Assembly: GCA_019916065.1 (NCBI GenBank)
Contig: CM034237.1
Location: forward strand, 44,351,084 to 44,415,083
Origin: Vitellaria paradoxa
Taxonomy: Eukaryota; Streptophyta; Magnoliopsida; Ericales; Sapotaceae
Direction: 5' to 3'
DNA length: 64,000 bases
The notes under the pieces were generated by a model that was not told the DNA's origin, did no database searches, and saw only the letters and a program-made list of their open reading frames with translations. Below, piece by piece: positions 22,436-32,400 of this stretch (positions within the stretch are counted from its first letter, which is position 1; each line of letters starts with the position of its first letter). The position numbers were made by a program, and so were the translations under genes.

Positions 22436-25400
22436 GGTTTCCCTGCAAGAATTCACGGGTAAGGAAATCAGGGATGGAATTTGCTTCTCCTTTGATGTAT
22501 TCAATTTTGTAATCAAAAACTGATAAAATAGCTTGCCATCTTGCAAAAATCTGTTTTGATGCAATGTTTTGAACATCTTTTTGTAAAACATGCTTGGCAG
22601 CTTTACAATCAATTCTGATTAAAAATTCTTGATTTAATAAATCACTTTGAAATTTTTGAATGCATAATACAATAGATAAAATTTCTTTTTTAATAGTGCT
22701 ATAATTCTTCTGGGCATTAGTCCATGTTCCTGATGTAAACCGGACTAATTGTTCTTGATGGTGACCAGGAAGACGTTGTTTTAGAATACCACCGTATCCT
22801 AAATCTGATGCATCAGTTTCTACAATTTTATAGGCTAGAGGGTTTGCTATATGCAGACATGGCAAAGACTTAAGATGTTGTTTAAGTTGTTTGATAATTT
22901 GGGTATGTTGAGGAGACCATGGAGGAGGATTTTTCTTAAGCCTCTCTCTTAATGGAGCAGCAATGATACTAAGTTTTTGATAGTATTCTGAGATATAATT
23001 GAGGCTCCCTAAAAACCTCTGAAGTTGTTTTTTATCCTTAATTTCATTAGGAAATTTACTTGCAAATTCTAAGGCTCTTTCAATTGGAGTAATTGTACCT
23101 TGATCAATGTAATGTCCAAGGAATCTTATCCTTGTTTGAAAGAGATTGATTTTTGTTGGAGAAAGCACTAAACCATTCTTCTTTATAATATAAAGAAAAG
23201 TATTTAAATGCTTCCAATGAGATTGAATACTATTTGAGAAAATTAATATATCATCAATGTATACTATTGAGAAGTCAGTATATGGATTAAAGATGTCATT
23301 CATGATTTTTTGAAATTCACTTGGAGCATTTTTTAATCCAAAAGGCATTACATTCCATTCATATTGTCCAAAAGGGACAGTGAATGCGGTTTTATATTTA
23401 TCTGATTCTGAGATCTGAATTTGCCAAAATCCAGATTTTAAATCAAATTTTGAATATATTTTAGCATGTACAAGTCTTTGGAGGAGGTCTTGCTTGTTAG
23501 GGATTGGATATCTTATCCACTGCAAAACATCGTTCAAAGGCTTGTAATTTATTACTAGCCTTGGAGTTCCTCTTTCTATTTCAGCATTTTTATTCACATA
23601 GAAAGCAGCACAACTCCAGGGAGATTTGGATGGTCTTATTAGTTTTTTATCTAATAAATCTTGGATTTCTTTTTTACAATAATCCAAAAGTTCTTGATTC
23701 ATTTGAATAGGTCTGGCTTTTGTTTTAATTTTTGATTCTTGAAAATCTTTGATATAGGGAAGAGTGACGATATGGCTTTTCCTATTCCAAAATGCATTTG
23801 GGATGGTGGAAGAAACTTCTTTAATTATTTTGTCTTTAAAATTCTCGATTGCTAATTTCAACTGGCTATCTTGAAGTTGAATTTTGATTTGTTGACATAC
23901 CTTTTCTTGTTTTAGGAGCATTAAATGTTTTTCTTTTGATATGATTTTTGAGATATTATTTATCTGGGTTTTTTCTATAGCTATATCTTTTAAAATATTC
24001 AAATCTTTAATATTTGGAGGATTAAGAAATTCAAATATAATTTCTTGGTCAAATATATTAGTAGAAATTCCCTTAGGAGATACAGTCATGGGTTGGATAA
24101 GATTTAAGAAAGGTGTTCCTAATATTACTTCTCTATTTAAATCTTTTACTAAAATAAATAGAGTCTTTATGCATATATTTTGATTACATACATGAGCTTT
24201 TGTTAATTTATATTTGACTTTTAATGGCATACCATTAGCAGATGATAGTCTTTCTTTTGTTGGTTCAAAATATTTTATGGGTACTAATCCTTCCTGTATA
24301 CAGTTAAGGTCAGCACCAGAATCAAAGAGTGCAGTAGTATTAATAGTGTATTCTTTATTAATTACAATTTTTAATTTTACATTCCATTTTTGATAAGATA
24401 TCTGGGTTAATAGGAAAATATCATCTTTTTTATGTTCTTTATTATGGGTTAACATAGTTTCTTGATCGGAGGTTGAGGCTATAGTATCCTTATGTTGATT
24501 TTTTAGAATTAATACTTGTCTTGTTAATTCTTGAATCTCTGATTTTGATAAGCCTAATTCTTGTTTTAAAATCTTGATTTCTTTTTTGATTTCTTTGATT
24601 TCAAGTTTAATATCTTCTATTGGAATTTTTTGTGATTTCTGAGGTTGTTTAGCCTTTTTTAATATTGAATCTAAATCATAACAATTTTCTATTATCTTTT
24701 CTTGATTCTTCCTAGTTTGTTGAAGGTTTTCTTTTAATTTTAATAAATAATTTCTTTTCAGTTGAGGGTCTTCTATATCTTCAATCATTTCCATAATTAA
24801 TTCTTGTTCTCTGGTAATAACATTACAATGGCAGTTTTGCTTAATAGTTTTGCTACTAGATGAATTATCAGATATTTCTGTATTAGATTCAGTTGATGAT
24901 GTAATATTATCTATTTCAAAATCATCTTGAGAGTTTGATTTTTCATATTCTGATTCAGAATTGTTTAACATTAATATTTCTAATTGTTTTTTGAGGTGTT
25001 CATTAATATCTAAAGAGTTTATTTTACCTTTTAGTGGGCAATTATTTTTATAATGTCCTATTTTTCCACATTTATAACATGTTGGGGGTATTTTTTGATT
25101 GTTAATAGGCTTTTTTGATTTTTTCTTATGTTGGAAATGAGTTGATTTATTTTTGTAAGGTTTTTTGTAAAAATTTTCTTGACTAGGTTGTCTTTTCTTT
25201 TTATGATAAGGTTTTGGTATTAGCTTTTTATGTTTTTTATGTTTTCTTGATGGAGGTAAGTTTTGTTTGGCTAGTCCAAATTGTTCACAGAATGTGCCTA
25301 ACTCTTTATGTGATTGTGTTAATTCTCTTTGTAATCTTTGGTTTAATTGAAAATTAGTACAAATTTCAAATGCTATGTCTTTTATAGTGTCTGATATATC

Positions 25401-27311
25401 TGGAAATGTTAAATATTCATAAGGTATTATGCCTTCATTTTGTTCTCTTAATCTAGTTTTTACTTTTTCAGCAAATAATCTTGGTAATCCATCAATAAAT
25501 TTTTCTTTCCAGAACGGGAGACGCTGGTCATCTCTCATTCCAAGTTTTGTTAAAAATGTTTCTTCATACCAGTGATAGTCTTGGAGTTTTGGACATTTTA
25601 AGTTTGTTAAGATTATGGACGATCTTTCTTCAATTTTTGATGTGTTTCCTATAAAATATTTGACAATAGAAAATATTAGGGTATTAACAGCATCTTCTAT
25701 TATTGTTGGATTATCATTTTCATCTTCAACTTTGATAGGTTCATTAAATTCATCAGTTTTGATAGCATTTAATATATTATCTTTTTCTGATTCAGTAAGA
25801 TATTTATCCCACCAAGTCTTGAGTCTTCCAGAAAATCCTGATATAAGAATTTCTGCTACGGCTTTATCAGAACATTGTTTTTTCATTTTATAAGCGCTTG
25901 CAACCATTGTCATTTCTTGTAATTTATTAATCTTTTGATATTCTGTTAATCCATCTAAATTCCATTTATAGATTCCAGTACCTTTGAAAAATTGAGTTGG
26001 TTCAACTAATTCTTCGTATTGTTGATCTGGGAAAGATGGTCTTGGATAATAATTTTTTATTTGTTTTGTATTATGTTTGTTATGATTCCATCTGGCCATA
26101 TTGATTGTTTGATCTTGAGGAGTAAAAGTTTCTAATATTTCTTCAACTTCTGTCTCAGATAATTGTGATAACGTGTGGATAGCTTTTATTGATGGAGATG
26201 GTGTTTCAGGAGCAACCATAAAAGTCAATGTGTTTTGTAGTTTTTTAATCTTATCATCTATATCTTGTATTAGATCTTTATCTTTTAATTGAGTATTGAT
26301 TTTCTTAGGAATTTCATGAGGAATAAATAAGGGTTTTTGATGTGAATTTTGACTTATTGCAGGTTCTGATTCTTGTAAATTATTTTCAATTCTATTTAAT
26401 TGATCACTAATCGTTTTAAGATTTTGATTTGTAAAGTTATTTTGTTCTAAAATTTTTTGTATATCTCTAGCTGTTATATCAGATTCTGATGGTGATTTCA
26501 TTTTATAAGGTGAAGCCTTAATGGTTGAATTTCTATATTGGATAGATAATTCTTCATGAGGTGGATGGGTAGATTGTTTAATACCTTCTAATGTGTTCCA
26601 TTGTTGGGATTTTTGAGTAACATTTATTTCTTTGATAAAAGGATAATTTATAGAATTATTGGCAGCATAATTTTCAAACCAATCAAAAAATCTAAAATGA
26701 GTGAAGACGACTGCTATGGTTTGTGGAACTATTAAATTAGAGTTTTCTTTTTGAGTTTGGAAAAAGATTGTTTCTCCTTTAGGGCTAATGGTTTTAACTA
26801 AAGGATCCATGATGGTGGTCATAGTTTTATAATGGATTTTATAAATTACAGCAAAAGGGATGTTTCCAGGTTCCATGTCATATCCTGATGTTTGTATTTT
26901 TAATACGAGAGAGTTTAATATTCCAGTATCATGTAAAGAAACCGGATAATTTGGGAAACAGTTAAAATATATGGGACCATTATATAAGCTAGTTTCAATA
27001 ACTCCTAGCAAAGAGTCTTGAAATTTACGATGTCTTTGATCTCTAAGACATAGTAGGATTGATGTATTTAATCCACTTCTGGTTAATGGTTGGATAGCTA
27101 TTTGAACTAATCCAAAGTGAATATATGAATATTTTTCTTGATGTTTTCTAATAATACTAGAGTCAAGGAGTTTGATAGATTGACATTCAGATGTAAATGG
27201 GACAGTTTGTTCGACTGTCTTGATAGAATAATCAGAAGAAAAAGACCATTTTTTGATATGATAAACCCCAGGAATAGCAAGATAGTAAAGCAAGCATAAT
27301 AAAATATTCAA
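22425..27311 (-). pseudogene. Caulimovirid polyprotein ORF1, copy 1, with in-frame deletion
   Basis: Open for 1628 codons. Domains: movement protein core near residues 45-165 (LCLRDQRHRKFQDSLLG); a shortened linker at about 200; coat region with FKGTGIYKWNLDGL and GFSGRLKTWWDKY; CCHC knuckle CYKCGKIGHYKNNC at about 742; aspartic protease ALFDSGADLNC at about 990; reverse transcriptase with MPFGLKNAPSEF and YIDDILIFS at about 1350; RNase H with IVETDASDLGYGG at about 1497. Compared with the other copy, 606 bp between MP and CP are missing and replaced by 12 bp of filler (26703-26714); the net loss of 594 bp keeps the frame. The frame has no ATG before the MP core: it begins with TTG at 27311 and the first Met is near residue 172, so either a non-AUG start was used, as in rice tungro bacilliform virus ORF I, or a start was lost. 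It is not a complete viral gene. Confidence 0.88.
26703..26714. other. Templated filler at a deletion junction in the viral copy
   Basis: Where the other copy has 606 bp (33739-34344), this one has gaagacgactgc. With flanking bases, tgaagacgactgctatggt (19 nt) occurs in inverted orientation inside ORF2 at about 21074-21092. A short insert copied from nearby sequence with microhomology at its ends is the usual mark of polymerase theta or alternative end joining. Confidence 0.75.
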
Positions 27312-28032
27312 AATAGCAAAATTACAGTTATATCTAATAGCAAAGTTCCTTGATCTTGTCTAAATAATATTTTTCTCTTTTTCTTAAGAAAAAATAACTT
27401 ATAAATAATGATTCTAAAATTCTTGTTTGAAGAATGTCAGTTTCAGATATCCTTTGTCTTGTAATAGATAAACGAGTTCTATACCAAGATAATTTTTGTT
27501 TATAATAATTCAATAGAATCATAAGATGAAGAGAAATATAACTGATAAAAATACAGATGATGCAAATAAAACTTTATTAATAAACAATGTAAATACAACT
27601 TTGATACAAGAACTTACTTGATACAAATGACTAGACTTGATACATCAGAGATAGCAGGATAAAGGATAGGAAGTTTTGAGGGAGGTGAAACAAAGAAGTT
27701 TTGGGTTTTCAAAAGGGTTCTGAAATTTTTTCCCAATTTCTCCGAATGCCCTCAGTGTTTGCTCCCTCCTCCTTTTATAGAGAAGAAAAGGAATCAGGCT
27801 ACAGTTTTTCCCGTGATGGGTACTGATAAAGAGCCTGACTTCTTTTTACAAAGATGACATAAAGTTTGACATAAAGCTAAAGCTAAAGTTGATAAATACA
27901 TAAAGTTGACATAAAGCTGAAAAAAGACATAAAGCTTGATAGCAATAGTCTCCTTGGCAGGTGAGACTTGATGTTCTTTTGTCATAGCTTGATGAATAAT
28001 TCCGGGCATGTGATTCTGCAGTAGCTTGATAA
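27312..28032 (-). promoter_or_regulatory. Viral intergenic region between the tandem units
   Basis: It lies between the ORF2 stop of the upstream (higher-coordinate) unit and ORF1 of the next. It contains a gacataaag repeat cluster (27854-27937), TATA box (27772-27779), poly(A) signal AATAAA (27573-27578) and candidate primer site (27473-27487). A 62-codon ATG frame at 27334-27522 (minus) could be a leader ORF. From this promoter to the poly(A) signal at 20536 is about 7.2 kb, so one whole transcription unit of the tandem is laid out as in a viral pregenomic RNA, though with the ORF1 deletion. Confidence 0.7.
27854..27937. repeat. gacataaag repeat cluster upstream of the viral TATA box
   Basis: Four copies of gacataaag and one related atacataaag lie within about 85 bp, 75-165 nt upstream of the TATA box on the minus strand. 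The same cluster is at 20817-20900. The position suggests promoter elements, but I do not recognise a named plant factor site. Confidence 0.6.
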
Positions 28033-29472
28033 TCAATTTTTTGCTTTTGCTTTTGCTTTCTTCTTTTCCTTGATTGGTGCTGGTGGAGTAGGATTATGGA
28101 TGGGAGGAAGGATACCATAGCAGTCGTCTTCATTATCGTTGCCAAGATTGACTGAAGTGAAGCTTTCTGCCGAGTTGGAATCCTCACTTGATCCTTGTTC
28201 TGATAAAGATTCTAATGCAGCTAGTAGTTGTTGTTTTAATTCCTTTTTTGATGCTGTAGCTGCAAGTTTTGACATATTCTGGCTTTTTTGGAGAAGGAAT
28301 TGAGGGTTTGTTGATGTTGTTAGTACTGAATGTTGATGGAAATACTTGTCAATAGCCGCGGGAGTAACCCTGTCAATTTTAAATTGCTCCCACCATTTAA
28401 CTTTAATTCTGCGGATGAGTGATGAAATGGTTGGTCCTTGATGAAAATATTCCCATTGGATGATCCAGGCAAGGGAAAATTGTTGGAAGAAATAGAATAG
28501 ATGAGGGAATTGGTTCATGGGAAAATGAGATGGGATTTTAAATCTGTCTTGATAAATCTGGAGGCCTTGATGAGCTTGTTGGGGTAATATTTCTGGTAAT
28601 GGCCCAAACATGTTCCACCATTCGATGAACCATGCTGGAAGATCTTGATGAAATTTGTTGTGGAAGTAAAACATCCAAGAATGTCTGAATGTTTTATTTT
28701 GATGATAAAAGGTGTGATACCAGGCTTTTTGATAATCCCAGTAATTATAGGTGGATGGAACAAAATGTTGAGAAAACTGGCGGAATTGGTTTGGATGTCC
28801 TCCCCAGTCTTCAAAAGATAAGATCTTGATAATTTGGCAGGTTGAATAGGCTATTTGGGTTTGGTCAAACTTATCTGGATAATGTTTAAATGATACTGAT
28901 TCAGTGTCAATCAGTATGAATTCATAAAATTTTTGGGTTTTCATGGAATTTGAAGTTATAAAATGGTTATTTGGAAGAAATACGGTTTGGAGAAGATCAT
29001 GGATAGCTTGATAATTGGGTGGATTTGTGAATGGGTTTTCATATTCTTGAGGTAATCGGGTAATAATATAGGTTTGTGGTTTGGGAAAATATTGTGATTT
29101 TGATGATAAGGAAACTTGAGAAATTGGTGTGGGGTTTGCCGACACCACCACATTTTTTGATGAAGAGGCTATGGGGCCAAGAGCCACCATAGATGATGAA
29201 GAGGGACGTGTAGCCACCTCTTTTGATGATCCCGTTGTGACTGTTTGAGCAAAGCTCTTATTAGCCACTTGGCTTAATATCTGTTGTTGCTGTCTTTCTT
29301 CTTCCATTAACTGGGTATACCAGTCAGTTGGAGATAATGGAAGGACCCTGGGAATGGTAGTTGGTAAGGGTGTGGTTTGACTAGATGATGGTTTGATAGG
29401 TACCATGGCATATGATTCTTTTGATATTGGTTGTTGGGTTGATGAAGAGGGTCTAATAGGTTTAGGAGGCAT
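28033..29472 (-). CDS. Caulimovirid ORF2 protein, copy 2
   Basis: Same 479-codon frame as at 20996-22435, starting at the ATG at 29472 that overlaps the ORF1 stop. The translations of the two copies are identical over their whole length, which is unexpected for unselected old duplicates. Same Ser/Pro/Gln head, aromatic central domain and acidic-to-basic tail. Function unknown. Confidence 0.82.
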   Translation of the reverse strand: MPPKPIRPSSSTQQPISKESYAMVPIKPSSSQTTPLPTTIPRVLPLSPTDWYTQLMEEERQQQQILSQVANKSFAQTVTTGSSKEVATRPSSSSMVALGPIASSSKNVVVSANPTPISQVSLSSKSQYFPKPQTYIITRLPQEYENPFTNPPNYQAIHDLLQTVFLPNNHFITSNSMKTQKFYEFILIDTESVSFKHYPDKFDQTQIAYSTCQIIKILSFEDWGGHPNQFRQFSQHFVPSTYNYWDYQKAWYHTFYHQNKTFRHSWMFYFHNKFHQDLPAWFIEWWNMFGPLPEILPQQAHQGLQIYQDRFKIPSHFPMNQFPHLFYFFQQFSLAWIIQWEYFHQGPTISSLIRRIKVKWWEQFKIDRVTPAAIDKYFHQHSVLTTSTNPQFLLQKSQNMSKLAATASKKELKQQLLAALESLSEQGSSEDSNSAESFTSVNLGNDNEDDCYGILPPIHNPTPPAPIKEKKKAKAKAKN

Positions 29473-32400
29473 GGTTTCCCTGCAAGAATTCACGGGTAAG
29501 GAAATCAGGGATGGAATTTGCTTCTCCTTTGATGTATTCAATTTTGTAATCAAAAACTGATAAAATAGCTTGCCATCTTGCAAAAATCTGTTTTGATGCA
29601 ATGTTTTGAACATCTTTTTGTAAAACATGCTTGGCAGCTTTACAATCAATTCTGATTAAAAATTCTTGATTTAATAAATCACTTTGAAATTTTTGAATGC
29701 ATAATACAATAGATAAAATTTCTTTTTTAATAGTGCTATAATTCTTCTGGGCATTAGTCCATGTTCCTGATGTAAACCGGACTAATTGTTCTTGATGGTG
29801 ACCAGGAAGACGTTGTTTTAGAATACCACCGTATCCTAAATCTGATGCATCAGTTTCTACAATTTTATAGGCTAGAGGGTTTGCTATATGCAGACATGGC
29901 AAAGACTTAAGATGTTGTTTAAGTTGTTTGATAATTTGGGTATGTTGAGGAGACCATGGAGGAGGATTTTTCTTAAGCCTCTCTCTTAATGGAGCAGCAA
30001 TGATACTAAGTTTTTGATAGTATTCTGAGATATAATTGAGGCTCCCTAAAAACCTCTGAAGTTGTTTTTTATCCTTAATTTCATTAGGAAATTTACTTGC
30101 AAATTCTAAGGCTCTTTCAATTGGAGTAATTGTACCTTGATCAATGTAATGTCCAAGGAATCTTATCCTTGTTTGAAAGAGATTGATTTTTGTTGGAGAA
30201 AGCACTAAACCATTCTTCTTTATAATATAAAGAAAAGTATTTAAATGCTTCCAATGAGATTGAATACTATTTGAGAAAATTAATATATCATCAATGTATA
30301 CTATTGAGAAGTCAGTATATGGATTAAAGATGTCATTCATGATTTTTTGAAATTCACTTGGAGCATTTTTTAATCCAAAAGGCATTACATTCCATTCATA
30401 TTGTCCAAAAGGGACAGTGAATGCGGTTTTATATTTATCTGATTCTGAGATCTGAATTTGCCAAAATCCAGATTTTAAATCAAATTTTGAATATATTTTA
30501 GCATGTACAAGTCTTTGGAGGAGGTCTTGCTTGTTAGGGATTGGATATCTTATCCACTGCAAAACATCGTTCAAAGGCTTGTAATTTATTACTAGCCTTG
30601 GAGTTCCTCTTTCTATTTCAGCATTTTTATTCACATAGAAAGCAGCACAACTCCAGGGAGATTTGGATGGTCTTATTAGTTTTTTATCTAATAAATCTTG
30701 GATTTCTTTTTTACAATAATCCAAAAGTTCTTGATTCATTTGAATAGGTCTGGCTTTTGTTTTAATTTTTGATTCTTGAAAATCTTTGATATAGGGAAGA
30801 GTGACGATATGGCTTTTCCTATTCCAAAATGCATTTGGGATGGTGGAAGAAACTTCTTTAATTATTTTGTCTTTAAAATTCTCGATTGCTAATTTCAACT
30901 GGCTATCTTGAAGTTGAATTTTGATTTGTTGACATACCTTTTCTTGTTTTAGGAGCATTAAATGTTTTTCTTTTGATATGATTTTTGAGATATTATTTAT
31001 CTGGGTTTTTTCTATAGCTATATCTTTTAAAATATTCAAATCTTTAATATTTGGAGGATTAAGAAATTCAAATATAATTTCTTGGTCAAATATATTAGTA
31101 GAAATTCCCTTAGGAGATACAGTCATGGGTTGGATAAGATTTAAGAAAGGTGTTCCTAATATTACTTCTCTATTTAAATCTTTTACTAAAATAAATAGAG
31201 TCTTTATGCATATATTTTGATTACATACATGAGCTTTTGTTAATTTATATTTGACTTTTAATGGCATACCATTAGCAGATGATAGTCTTTCTTTTGTTGG
31301 TTCAAAATATTTTATGGGTACTAATCCTTCCTGTATACAGTTAAGGTCAGCACCAGAATCAAAGAGTGCAGTAGTATTAATAGTGTATTCTTTATTAATT
31401 ACAATTTTTAATTTTACATTCCATTTTTGATAAGATATCTGGGTTAATAGGAAAATATCATCTTTTTTATGTTCTTTATTATGGGTTAACATAGTTTCTT
31501 GATCGGAGGTTGAGGCTATAGTATCCTTATGTTGATTTTTTAGAATTAATACTTGTCTTGTTAATTCTTGAATCTCTGATTTTGATAAGCCTAATTCTTG
31601 TTTTAAAATCTTGATTTCTTTTTTGATTTCTTTGATTTCAAGTTTAATATCTTCTATTGGAATTTTTGTGATTTCTGAGGTTGTTTAGCCTTTTTTAATA
31701 TTGAATCTAAATCATAACAATTTTCTATTATCTTTTCTTGATTCTTCCTAGTTTGTTGAAGGTTTTCTTTTAATTTTAATAAATAATTTCTTTTCAGTTG
31801 AGGGTCTTCTATATCTTCAATCATTTCCATAATTAATTCTTGTTCTCTGGTAATAACATTACAATGGCAGTTTTGCTTAATAGTTTTGCTACTAGATGAA
31901 TTATCAGATATTTCTGTATTAGATTCAGTTGATGATGTAATATTATCTATTTCAAAATCATCTTGAGAGTTTGATTTTTCATATTCTGATTCAGAATTGT
32001 TTAACATTAATATTTCTAATTGTTTTTTGAGGTGTTCATTAATATCTAAAGAGTTTATTTTACCTTTTAGTGGGCAATTATTTTTATAATGTCCTATTTT
32101 TCCACATTTATAACATGTTGGGGGTATTTTTTGATTGTTAATAGGCTTTTTTGATTTTTTCTTATGTTGGAAATGAGTTGATTTATTTTTGTAAGGTTTT
32201 TTGTAAAAATTTTCTTGACTAGGTTGTCTTTTCTTTTTATGATAAGGTTTTGGTATTAGCTTTTTATGTTTTTTATGTTTTCTTGATGGAGGTAAGTTTT
32301 GTTTGGCTAGTCCAAATTGTTCACAGAATGTGCCTAACTCTTTATGTGATTGTGTTAATTCTCTTTGTAATCTTTGGTTTAATTGAAAATTAGTACAAAT

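Noticed and set aside
22436..22612. N-terminal extension of ORF2 by 59 codons
   Set aside because: It overlaps the RNase H end of ORF1; the ATG overlapping the ORF1 stop by 11 nt is the usual arrangement.
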